Origin: Palsa-504 sp963769715
Lineage (GTDB): Bacteria; Actinomycetota; Actinomycetes; Streptosporangiales; Streptosporangiaceae
Direction of reading: 5' to 3'
Assembly (NCBI GenBank): GCA_963769715.1
Contig: CAVYNE010000028.1
Location: 124,001 to 188,000, forward strand
DNA: 64,000 nt
The notes under the pieces were generated by a model. That model was not told the origin of the DNA. It ran no database searches and saw only the letters and a program-made list of their open reading frames with translations. The position numbers and the translations under genes are program-made. Below are positions 19,024 through 26,672 of this stretch, piece by piece (the stretch's first letter is position 1; the number at the start of each line of letters is the position of its first letter).

Positions 19024-19955
19024 TCAGCCTGCCTGCTGGAGGCCTTGGGGGCAGGCGTGCAGCCGCTGGGGTCCGTGTTCGGTGACCAGTAGCAGTTCTC
19101 CGGTCTGGACGCCGGCGTGCCCGTCCCGGGTCACGACGTTGGGCTGCACGACTATGGTCATCCCGGCTGCCACCGTGAAGTCGGGTGCGGGGAGCGGACG
19201 GCCGGGGGCCGGCTCGTCCATGGCGGTGATGCCGAGGTAGTGAATGTGGTGCAAGCCGCCTTGGGCGGTGTAGGCCTGCTCGGTGCGGGCGAGCACCTCA
19301 TGGTCAGACGCCCCGGGGCGCAGCGCGCCGGCGAGCGCCGCGATGGCGGCATCGCTGAGGGCTGCGCCGCGCCGCATAGCCGCCACCTCCTCCCCGGATT
19401 TGATCAGCCGCAGCCCGGTGCAGGCGGCGTTCAGGTCCACCACGTCGGGGACCTGCCCGGCCAGCAGCCGGTACTGATCGAACGGCAGCGCTCCGGCCAG
19501 GCCGATCCGGCTGGGCAGCCTGCCCCGCGCCGCAATCGGGTCCAGCGCGGTGGCAACAGCACGCGCGCCTGCCCATTCGACGCGCGTCACCGAAAGGCGG
19601 CGGGCCTGCGGAACGTGATTGAAGAACGACACCAGGAGCACATCGTCGTCCTCCTCCGGCGCCACGACCAGAAGCGCCTCCCGGGTTACTGGCCACCCGG
19701 TCAGCCACGACACCGCGCTCCCGGACCGGTTGGCGCCGTACACCAGCGCGTACCCCACCCCACCCCGCCGCGATCCAGTTCCCGGACGAACGCCGCCCGG
19801 CGCCGGCGCATCTCCGGTACCGAGAACCCCGGCTTCCCGACTGCTGACACCCTCAGATGCTGGACCAGGAGCCACCCCGCCCGCAACCGCACGCCTACCC
19901 GCGGCGCACCCGGCAGATCCTCCGCAAACACCCGACGCAGGGTCACGCGGCTCAC
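19024..19955 (-). pseudogene. M24 (Xaa-Pro dipeptidase-like) family gene, frame broken at a pentanucleotide repeat
   Basis: The M24 fold can be read over about 310 residues: an N-terminal creatinase-like domain (from GTG 19955, MSRVTLRRVFAEDL...EMRRRRAAFVRELDRGGVG) and a C-terminal pita-bread domain (IKSGEEVAAMRRGAALSDAAI, then HYLGITAMDEP, VAAGMTIVVQPNVV, and TGELLLVTEHGP). The frame changes near 19751-19765, at three copies of GGGGT on the minus strand. With two copies the reading is continuous (GGVGYALVYGAN). Several M24 metal ligands seem substituted (Gln for Glu in VVQPN, Gly-Glu-Leu at the end), so even a restored protein may not be an active peptidase. Confidence 0.75.
19751..19765 (-). 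repeat. Pentanucleotide (GGGGT)x3 at the frame break
   Basis: Three direct copies of GGGGT (minus strand) inside the M24 coding region. Removing one copy restores the reading frame exactly, which makes this a plausible slippage site. Confidence 0.75.
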
Positions 19956-20045
19956 TTGGCGGGTGACATACGCGCACCGGCGCCGATTCCTTTACCGGCT
20001 GGCCGGTCTCTTGTCGCGCTGACGGCTGGAACCCCGACAAGCCAT

Positions 20046-20798
20046 TTAGGCAGATGCCTCGCGGACTTCCAAGGTGTCCAGGACCCGTACCACGTTGGCT
20101 CTCAGATCCTCGGCGGCATCCATGTTCCCGGCGAGATGGCGCAGCAGTGCCTGCTGGAACAGCCCGTCCAAGATCGCGTACGCCGCGCCGGGGGACAGTG
20201 CGATCTCAAAGGCCGAAAATGAGGCATACCGGCTGATGACCCGCCAGATCATCTCCTCGCGGCGCTGGTCGATCTCGAGCACGTCAGCCCGGAACGACTC
20301 CTCGAACAGGCTCTGGTTCCGCAGGTCGTACCAGAGCCGGTGCATCGGCGCGTCGGTCCGCAGCGTCTGCGCCATCGCCGCGCTGAACTCGCGCTTGAGC
20401 TCCTCCGCCGATGAAGCCGTCGCCACGATCTCGTCGTAACGGGTCACGCAGGCGGCTTCATACTGGCGCACGCAGTGCGTGATCAGGTCTTCCTTGTCGC
20501 TGAAGTAGTAGTGCAGCACGCCGTGCGAGAACTGGGAATTCTGCGCGATCTCGCGCAGGCTGGTGCGCGCATAGCCGAGCTCCGCGAGCGTCTGCAGCGC
20601 GGCGTCGGCCAGCTGAGCCCGCCGTTCGGCGAACTTGTCGACCTGCCGCCGCGAGACCCGCTCCCGGTTCGTCTCCGCTCCATGCGATGTCCCCGGCGAC
20701 GCCCCATGCGGCGCTAGGGCGACAGGGGACGAGGCGACAGGGGGCGAGGCGACAGGCGACGAGGTTACCTCGTCGACCCGCGGGGCCACCTCCGTCAC
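20046..20798 (-). CDS. TetR-family transcriptional regulator
   Basis: About 250 residues from the preferred GTG at 20798; a TTG 33 codons upstream would place the start inside the operator-like repeats and is less likely. The helix-turn-helix is ERRAQLADAALQTLAELGYARTSLREIAQNSQFSHGVLHYYFSDKEDLI (shown in the middle third of the N-terminal domain). The ligand domain contains WYDLRNQSLFEESFRADVLEID and fits the TetR_C_6-like (BetI-like) type. The N-terminal arm has three copies of a 15-bp repeat giving SSPVA/SPPVA. It is divergent from the SDR-ligase operon and is its likely regulator. Confidence 0.87.
   Translation of the reverse strand: MTEVAPRVDEVTSSPVASPPVASSPVALAPHGASPGTSHGAETNRERVSRRQVDKFAERRAQLADAALQTLAELGYARTSLREIAQNSQFSHGVLHYYFSDKEDLITHCVRQYEAACVTRYDEIVATASSAEELKREFSAAMAQTLRTDAPMHRLWYDLRNQSLFEESFRADVLEIDQRREEMIWRVISRYASFSAFEIALSPGAAYAILDGLFQQALLRHLAGNMDAAEDLRANVVRVLDTLEVREASA
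20719..20763 (-). repeat. 15-bp tandem repeat x3 in the TetR N-terminal arm
   Basis: Three 15-bp units of the form GCGACAGGGGACGAG on the plus strand, with one to two substitutions, encode SSPVA, SPPVA, SSPVA in the disordered arm before the DNA-binding domain. Confidence 0.85.
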
Positions 20799-20890
20799 GG
20801 CAACGCTTCCCGTCAGCTCACGAAAACGCCCGCGCCTTGCGGGCCCGAACCAACTGTATCTCGGCCAGCGCCCCTCGCCCAGAACAAAGC

Positions 20891-20926
20891 TTGACAAGTG
20901 TCCAAGAAAGTCTTGACGACTGTCCA
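20891..20926. promoter_or_regulatory. Paired operator-like repeats between TetR and SDR genes
   Basis: Two copies of TTGAC(A/G)A(G/C)TGTCCA start at 20891 and 20913, exactly 22 bases (about two helical turns) apart. Each is an imperfect palindrome of the TTGGACA/TGTCCAA kind. They lie between the divergent TetR and SDR genes, where a TetR dimer pair would bind. The first TTGACA could also serve as a -35 element, but no convincing -10 follows. Confidence 0.55.
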
Positions 20927-21060
20927 GATCCCGTGGCAGTGTGACCTACGTCGCACCGCCAAGCACCGCCGACGAAAGCACCGACCCGAAAGCCAGAGAA
21001 AAGGCCAGCCCAGGGCGGGGTCAAGCCGGGGAAAGCGCCGTCTCAAGGAGGAGATGTCCC

Positions 21061-21864
21061 ATGAGTGTGTACGACTTGACCGGACGCAAGGCCCTGGTTA
21101 CCGGCGGGGCGCGCGGGCTCGGCGCCGGGATGGCCGAGGCGCTGGCCCGGGCGGGCGCGGCCGTCGTCATCGGCGACATCCGCGAGGAACTCGGCGAGGC
21201 GACCGTCGACGCGATCAAGAAGGCTGGCGGCGACGCCGCGTTCCTCCCGCTGGACGTGACGAACGACCACAGCTGGGAGCGGGCCATCGAGGGCACGATC
21301 GCCGAGCTCGGCGGCCTGGACATCGTGGTCAACAACGCCGGCGTCGAGATTTCCAGCCTGGTCATCGACCTGGACCCGGACGACATCCGCAAGATGCTCG
21401 AGGTCAACATCCTCGGCACCTCGCTCGGCCTCAAGCACGCCTTCCGCGCCATGCGCCCCGGCGGCCCGGCCGGCCGCGGCGGCGCCGTCGTCAACATCGC
21501 GTCGGTCGCCGCCACGATCGCCTTCCCCGGCATCGCCGTTTACTCCGCAACCAAGTCCGCTGTCGACCGGCTGACCCGGGTGGCCGCCATGGAATCCGGC
21601 AAGCTCGGCTACGCCGTGCGGGTGAACTGCGTCTACCCGGGTCTGGTCCCGACCGAAATGGGCAACCAGCTCGCTCAGGACATGGTGACACTCGGCCTGT
21701 TCCCGAGCGTGGAGGAGTGCGTCGGCGCCGTGATCGGGCTCACCCCGCACGGCCGCCTCGGCGAGGTCGGGGACATGGCCGACGCCGTGGTCTTCCTCGC
21801 CTCCGACGCGGCCCGTTTCATCACCGGCGCCGGGTTGCCCGTCGACGGCGGCATGGGCATGTAA
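21061..21864 (+). CDS. SDR-family NAD(P)-dependent oxidoreductase
   Basis: 267 residues of a classical short-chain dehydrogenase. It has the TGGARGLGAG cofactor motif, NNAG, the catalytic Ser in NIASVAATIAF, the YSATK motif (Tyr and Lys) and the FLASDAARFITGAGLPVDGGMGM ending, quoted in parts. AAGGAGGAG at 21043-21051 sets the ATG at 21061. It is the first gene of a three-gene operon, with 25 and 20 bases to the next genes, so it probably oxidises a hydroxyacyl or sterol-like intermediate that the acyl-CoA ligase activates. Substrate not determined. Confidence 0.92.
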   Translation: MSVYDLTGRKALVTGGARGLGAGMAEALARAGAAVVIGDIREELGEATVDAIKKAGGDAAFLPLDVTNDHSWERAIEGTIAELGGLDIVVNNAGVEISSLVIDLDPDDIRKMLEVNILGTSLGLKHAFRAMRPGGPAGRGGAVVNIASVAATIAFPGIAVYSATKSAVDRLTRVAAMESGKLGYAVRVNCVYPGLVPTEMGNQLAQDMVTLGLFPSVEECVGAVIGLTPHGRLGEVGDMADAVVFLASDAARFITGAGLPVDGGMGM

Positions 21865-21889
21865 GGCACACGGAGAGGACAGCAAGCAA

Positions 21890-23011
21890 ATGACCAAGCC
21901 CGTCATCGTCTACGGCGCCTCCGGCTACACCGGCCGCCTGATCTGCGAGTACCTGCGCGAGTTCAACCTGCCGTTCGTCGCCGCCGGCCGCGACAAGGCC
22001 CGCATCGCCGAGGCCCTGGACAAGGTGCCCGGCATCGACACCGTCGAGCACGAGATCGTCGAGGTGGCGCACGACGTCCAGCCGCTCACCGACCTCTTCG
22101 CCGGCGCCGAAGTCGTCTGCAACACCGTCGGGCCGTTCGCCCAGTACGGCCGCGAAGTCGTCGGAGCCTGCCTGAACGCCGGCTGCCACTACCTGGACAC
22201 CACGGGGGAGCAGGACTGGCTGATCAGCTGCGACGAGGATTACGGTCCGCAGATGGCCGCCAAGGGCCTGCTGCTCGCCCCGGGCATCGCCCAGATGTAC
22301 ACCACCGGCGAGATCGCGGCCCAGCTCTGCCTGGAGAAGCCGGGCGTCGACACGCTCGACATCCTGGTCTTCTGGAAGGGCATGCCGACCATCGCATCGA
22401 CCCGGACCATCCTGGTCAACGCGGCTCTGTCCAAGGCGTACTACCTGGAACAGAACGCCTATGTCGAATGGCCCGCCGACGGCGGCCTGTACGACGTAGT
22501 GATCCCGGGCCAGCACGAGACCGGCCTGGCGCTGCCATGGGGCGGCACCTCGCACCCGGTGTGGTTCAAGCGCGACCCCCGGGTGGCCAATGTCAAGGTC
22601 CTGGGCGGGGTGTTCAACCGCCCGCTCATGCTGGGCGTCCCGCAGATCGTCAAGGCGGTTCTGGAGCAGATCGAGGGCCTGCCGGAAAACGAGAAGCTCC
22701 GGGTGCTGACCGAACAGGCGGCTGGCGTTATGAACCAGATGCCGCCGCGGGAGGCCACCCGGATCAACACCTCGCTGGACTCGGTGCACGCCTCCGGCCC
22801 GCTGGGCCGCGCGCACTGCGTGATCCACGGCAACTCCAACTACAAGCAGACCGGCCTGATGCAGGCCTACGGGGCATACTCGCTGCTCCAGCAGCCGCCC
22901 AAGCGCGTCGGCTTCGCGTCCGGCTGCCAGGCCTTCGGCCACCGCGAGCTGCTCGGCGTGCTGCGCAGCTTCGGCCTGGTCATGGAGCCGAACCTCACCG
23001 TCCAGCACTAA
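21890..23011 (+). CDS. Saccharopine-dehydrogenase-like NAD(P)-binding protein (DUF5938 type)
   Basis: 373 residues. The N-terminal Rossmann domain VIVYGASGYTGRLICEYL is the saccharopine-dehydrogenase NADP-binding type. VCNTVGPFAQYGREVVGACL and YLDTTGEQDW follow as in trans-acting enoyl-reductase-like relatives. The C-terminal half (LDILVFWKGMPTIAS, GFASGCQAFGHRELL) matches the DUF5938 group. Middle gene of the SDR-ligase operon. A reductase role on a CoA-linked or free acid substrate is inferred from the neighbours only. Confidence 0.85.
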   Translation: MTKPVIVYGASGYTGRLICEYLREFNLPFVAAGRDKARIAEALDKVPGIDTVEHEIVEVAHDVQPLTDLFAGAEVVCNTVGPFAQYGREVVGACLNAGCHYLDTTGEQDWLISCDEDYGPQMAAKGLLLAPGIAQMYTTGEIAAQLCLEKPGVDTLDILVFWKGMPTIASTRTILVNAALSKAYYLEQNAYVEWPADGGLYDVVIPGQHETGLALPWGGTSHPVWFKRDPRVANVKVLGGVFNRPLMLGVPQIVKAVLEQIEGLPENEKLRVLTEQAAGVMNQMPPREATRINTSLDSVHASGPLGRAHCVIHGNSNYKQTGLMQAYGAYSLLQQPPKRVGFASGCQAFGHRELLGVLRSFGLVMEPNLTVQH

Positions 23012-23031
23012 GACACGAAGGACGACAGAGC

Positions 23032-24567
23032 GTGCGCCTGACCGACTACCTGGACAAGGGTGCCTCCCTGGGCGCGGCGGCACCCTGCCTGACCACGGCC
23101 CGGCGCACGCTGTCCTATTTCGACGTCCAGCGGCTGTCGTGGCGGGTCGCCCGCGCGCTCGACCGCTCCGGGATCGTTCCCGGTGATAAGGTCGCCATCC
23201 TGTCGGCGAACGACCCGGTCGCGTTCAGCTGCGTGTTCGGCATCTCCCGGGCGGGCGCGGTGTGGTGCCCGGTCAACCCGCGCAACGAGGCGGCGGAAAA
23301 CCGCGAGCTGCTCGACTTCTTCGACTGCAAGTGCCTGATCTTCCAGGCCGCCTTCGCGCCGCTGGTCGCCAAGATCCTGCCCGACCTGCCCAAGCTGACC
23401 ACGCTGGTCTGCCTCGACGCAGAGCCCCCCAACGCCACGCCGTTCGAGGAGTGGATCGGCCCCGAGGCCGCCGAGCCCTGGCAGGCCGAACCACCCGGCA
23501 ACATGGTCATGCTGGTCGGCACCGGCGGTACCACCGGGCGCCCCAAGGGGGTCATGCTCACCGGCCACAACATCGAGACGATGTCGGCGCTGACGCTGAT
23601 GAGCTACCCGTTCGGCCCGCGCCCGCGCTACCTGGCCCTCGCGCCGCTCACCCACGCGGCCGGCGTGCTGTGCTTCCCGGTGATGACGCTCGGCGGCGAG
23701 ATCGTCATCATGCCCACGCCGGATCTGACCGAGTTCCTGGGCCTGGTGGAGAAGAACAAGATCACCCATACGTTCCTGCCGCCGACGCTGATCTACATGC
23801 TGCTCGACCATGACCGGCTGGCCCAGACCGACACCTCTCACCTGCGGTGCCTGTGGTACGGCGCGGCCCCGATGTCGGCCAGCCGCCTGGAGGAGGCCCT
23901 GACGAAGATCGGCCCGGTGCTGGGCCAGCTGTTCGGCCAGTCCGAAGCCCCGATGATGATCTCCACCCTGGCGCCTGCCGACCATTTCCGCGCAGACGGC
24001 TCACTCGCCACCGAGCGCCTGTCCTCGGCCGGACGTCCTACCCCGCTCACCACGGTCGCGATCATGGACGACGAGGGCCACCTGCTCGGCCCGGGCCAGC
24101 GCGGCGAGATCGTGGCCCGCGGCCCGCTGGTCATGGCCGGCTACTACAAGAACCCGCAGGCCTCGGCGGAAGCCGCCAAGCACGGCTGGCATCACACCGG
24201 CGACATCGGCTACCTCGACGAGGACAATTACCTGTTCATCGTCGACCGCGCCAAGGACATGATCATCACCGGCGGCTTCAACGTCTACTCGGCCGAAGTC
24301 GAGCAGGTCCTGCTGGCGCACCCGGCCGTGCAGGACTGCGCGGTCATCGGACTGCCCGACGAGAAATGGGGCGAGCGCGTCACCGCCGTCGTGCAACCGC
24401 GCCCCGGCCAGACGGTGACCGAGGCCGAGGTCCGTTCCTTCGTCAAGGCGCGCCTCGGCAGCGTCAAGGCCCCCAAGCAGGTGGAGGTCTGGCCCGACTT
24501 GCCCCGGTCGAAGGTCGGGAAGGTCCTCAAGGTCGATATCAAGGCCCGGCTCCGTGACCAGGCATAA
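23032..24567 (+). CDS. AMP-dependent acyl-CoA synthetase/ligase
   Basis: 511 residues starting at GTG 23032, just after the previous gene; an in-frame extension upstream overlaps that gene and is not real. The P-loop-like motif is GTGGTTGRPKGVMLTG, then WYGAAPMS, GQSEAPMM, HTGDIGYLDEDNYLFIVDRAKDMIITGG and the C-terminal catalytic lysine in PRSKVGKVLK. This sequence order is that of fatty- or aryl-acid CoA ligases (ANL family). It probably activates the acid handled by the two dehydrogenases of the operon. Cytoplasmic. Confidence 0.92.
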   Translation: MRLTDYLDKGASLGAAAPCLTTARRTLSYFDVQRLSWRVARALDRSGIVPGDKVAILSANDPVAFSCVFGISRAGAVWCPVNPRNEAAENRELLDFFDCKCLIFQAAFAPLVAKILPDLPKLTTLVCLDAEPPNATPFEEWIGPEAAEPWQAEPPGNMVMLVGTGGTTGRPKGVMLTGHNIETMSALTLMSYPFGPRPRYLALAPLTHAAGVLCFPVMTLGGEIVIMPTPDLTEFLGLVEKNKITHTFLPPTLIYMLLDHDRLAQTDTSHLRCLWYGAAPMSASRLEEALTKIGPVLGQLFGQSEAPMMISTLAPADHFRADGSLATERLSSAGRPTPLTTVAIMDDEGHLLGPGQRGEIVARGPLVMAGYYKNPQASAEAAKHGWHHTGDIGYLDEDNYLFIVDRAKDMIITGGFNVYSAEVEQVLLAHPAVQDCAVIGLPDEKWGERVTAVVQPRPGQTVTEAEVRSFVKARLGSVKAPKQVEVWPDLPRSKVGKVLKVDIKARLRDQA

Positions 24568-24630
24568 GATCTTTTTCCGAACGAAGCCGGTACCTGCCTT
24601 GCGCCGCCTCAAGCCCCGGTAGCCGGGCCG

Positions 24631-24798
24631 TTAGCGGCTGCGCGCGGCGAGCTCGTCGCCCAGCTGCACCGCGATCGCACCCCAGCCGCGCTGGTGGTTG
24701 TCTACCTCCTCGGGCGGAAGCTGCTCGTGCTCGATGGTCATCAGCGTCTCGTCCGCACCGTGATCCTCCAGGATCACGGTGACCTCACTTTGCACCGA
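24631..24798 (-). pseudogene. 3' remnant of an SRPBCC/AHSA1-family gene
   Basis: The minus strand reads VTVILEDHGADETLMTIEHEQLPPEEV...GAIAVQLGDELAARSR and stops at 24631-24633. This is the C-terminal quarter of an AHSA1/SRPBCC domain (the beta strand, MTIEHEQLP and the last long helix). Everything upstream is missing: at about 24798 the sequence changes into the truncated DUF899 gene on the other strand. No start codon or ribosome site remains. Confidence 0.72.
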
Positions 24799-25381
24799 AG
24801 GATCCGCCCAGGCCGAGGACTACGTCTTCGACGTGCCTGACGGCAAGCTGACCCTGCCCGACCTGTTCGACGGCTGCAGCCAGCTCGTCGTCTACCACTT
24901 CATGTACCCGCCCGAGTGGGACGGCGGGTGCCCGCACTGCTCGTTCTGGGCCGACAGCTTCGACGGCACGCCCGTCCACCTGCGCGCCCGGGACGTGTCG
25001 TTCACCGCGATCTCCCGCACGCCCATCGGGCAGATCGCCGCCTACAAGCAGCGGATGGGCTGGTCCTTCCGCTGGGTCTCGTCCGGCGAGACGGACTTCA
25101 ACTACGACTTCGGCGCCTCGTTCACGCCTGAGGAGGTGGCCAGCCAGGCGGCCGTCTTCAACTACGGATCCGAGCCCGGCTTCGAGGATCGGGAGGGGAT
25201 AAGCGTCTTCGTCCGGGACCAGCCAGGCCGCGTGTTCCACACGTACTCCACGTACGCCCGGGGGATCGACGCGATGAACAGCGCCTACCAGTTCCTGGAT
25301 CTCACGCCCAAGGGCCGCGACGAACCCGCCGACGGCGACCCGCAGTTCTGGGTCCGCCGCCACGACGAGTACGGTTCCTGA
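24779..25381 (+). pseudogene. DUF899 thioredoxin-like protein, 5'-truncated
   Basis: The frame gives 200 residues, of which the part from about 24811 (EDYVFDVPDGKLTLPDLFDG) is a DUF899 (thioredoxin-like, PF05988) protein. It retains CPHCSFWADSF, FTAISRTPIGQIAAYKQRMGW and DFNYDFGASFTPEE. The usual first 40-50 residues (a Trp/Arg-rich helix with ELPWV) are absent, replaced by about 10 residues read from the SRPBCC remnant. The start shown (GTG 24779) therefore lies inside foreign sequence. The thioredoxin-like core may still fold, so it could be expressed as a shortened protein. Confidence 0.75.
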
Positions 25382-25471
25382 GCCGTCCTTCCCCCGACAT
25401 CAAGGTACGGATCTTGACTCCTGGCGAACTGCTCATGCTCGGCCTGTAATGATCGTAGGCTCGAAAGCACC

Positions 25472-26065
25472 ATGACAGTCACCGCCGATGATCTTGACAG
25501 CGTGATCTCATGCGTGATGAGCGGGCTCCTGCCCATCACCGACCGGGACTGGTCGGTGCGGGCGGGCACCCTGGAACGGAATTACTGGCATACCGCCGAG
25601 CACATCGGTGACAGCCTGATGTGCTACGCCTGGCAGCTCGCGGTCCAGCCCACAGGTCGCTACGTCCGGGCCGTAGCGACCGCGGAGAAGGACGCCTCCC
25701 CGGCCGAGGTGCTGGAATTCGCCGTCACCGGCGGCCGGGTGCAGGCCTCCATGGTCCGCACCTCCCGCGCACACGTCCGTGCGTACCATCCGGCCGGAAT
25801 GGCTGACCCGGAGGGCTTCGCCGGGATGGGCTGCTACGAGGCCCTGCTGCCCGGCAACGACATAGCCGAGGGTTTCGGCCTCCGCCTCGATCCGCACCGC
25901 GACGTGTGCCGCCGTGTCCTGGCCCGGATCTTCCCGCAAGCTCCCGCCGAGCTGTCCGAATCCGACCCATGGACCGCGCTCCTCTGGGCCGGCGGTCGCA
26001 TCGACCTGCCCGGGCACCCCCAGCGCCCCAGCTTGCGCCCCCACCCAGCGCCCCTGACCAGCTGA
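25472..26065 (+). CDS. DinB/mycothiol-dependent-isomerase-like protein
   Basis: 197 residues resembling the N-terminal part of mycothiol-dependent maleylpyruvate isomerase-like (DinB-fold) proteins. Candidate metal ligands are His in YWHTAEHIGD and His in RAYHPAGMADPEGF; the third ligand of relatives (a His in LVHG) seems replaced in LLPGND. The phrase LERNYWHTAEHIGDSLMCYAWQL is common in actinobacterial hypothetical proteins of this group. A thiol-linked transferase or isomerase role is possible but unproven. Confidence 0.65.
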   Translation: MTVTADDLDSVISCVMSGLLPITDRDWSVRAGTLERNYWHTAEHIGDSLMCYAWQLAVQPTGRYVRAVATAEKDASPAEVLEFAVTGGRVQASMVRTSRAHVRAYHPAGMADPEGFAGMGCYEALLPGNDIAEGFGLRLDPHRDVCRRVLARIFPQAPAELSESDPWTALLWAGGRIDLPGHPQRPSLRPHPAPLTS

Positions 26066-26133
26066 CACGACACGAAGACTTTGGTGCCGAAAACGACCGG
26101 CGGGCTCAAGAGTCTTCGCGACCATGGAAACCC

Positions 26134-26625
26134 CTACGGGTTGTACGAGCCGGGAAGCCAGGCGCGGGTGCTGACGCCGATGGCGTTCCAGGCGTTGATG
26201 GTCACGATGAGGCTGACCAGTGCCGCGACCTCCTGCGGGCTGAACTCGGCGGCCACGTCCTGATACGCCTGGTCGGGGACATGCGTGTCGGACAGGCGCG
26301 TGACCGACTCGGTGAACGCTAGCGCGGCGCGCTCGCGCGGGCTGAAGTACGGGGTCTCCGGCCAGGCCGTGAGCCCGTAGATGCGCTGCTCGGTCTCGCC
26401 GATCGCGCGCGCGTCCTTGGTGTGCATGTCGATGCAGTAGGCGCAGCCGTTGAGCTGCGAGGCGCGGATCCGGATGAGCTCGCGGAGCTTGGGGTCGATC
26501 TCGGCCTTGTCGAGTTCCTTGGTCGCGGCCTGGTCCAGGTGCGCCATCGCCCGGGCGTAGCCGGCTGCGTAGGAGTCGAAGGCCAGCCGGACGGGGACCT
26601 GCGTGGTTTCGTTCGTGGTCGTCAT
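26134..26625 (-). CDS. Carboxymuconolactone decarboxylase/AhpD-family protein
   Basis: 163 residues of the AhpD-like fold. The redox motif is CAYCIDMHTKDAR (CxxC plus a downstream His), preceded by LIRIRASQLNG, as in alkylhydroperoxidase D-like proteins. YFSPRERAALAFTESVTRL and a C-terminal VSLIVTINAWNAIGVSTR complete the pattern. It is divergent from the MocR regulator with 47 bases between starts, the usual layout of a MocR regulator and its target. Confidence 0.9.
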   Translation of the reverse strand: MTTTNETTQVPVRLAFDSYAAGYARAMAHLDQAATKELDKAEIDPKLRELIRIRASQLNGCAYCIDMHTKDARAIGETEQRIYGLTAWPETPYFSPRERAALAFTESVTRLSDTHVPDQAYQDVAAEFSPQEVAALVSLIVTINAWNAIGVSTRAWLPGSYNP

Positions 26626-26672
26626 ACCATCGACGCTAGAGCGCCAAGCGGCCCAAGGTAAGGTCTATTCCG

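Noticed and set aside
22468..23031. In-frame extension upstream of the acyl-CoA ligase
   Set aside because: It overlaps a conserved gene in another frame and has Arg/Gly/Pro-rich composition; the GTG at 23032 matches the normal family start.
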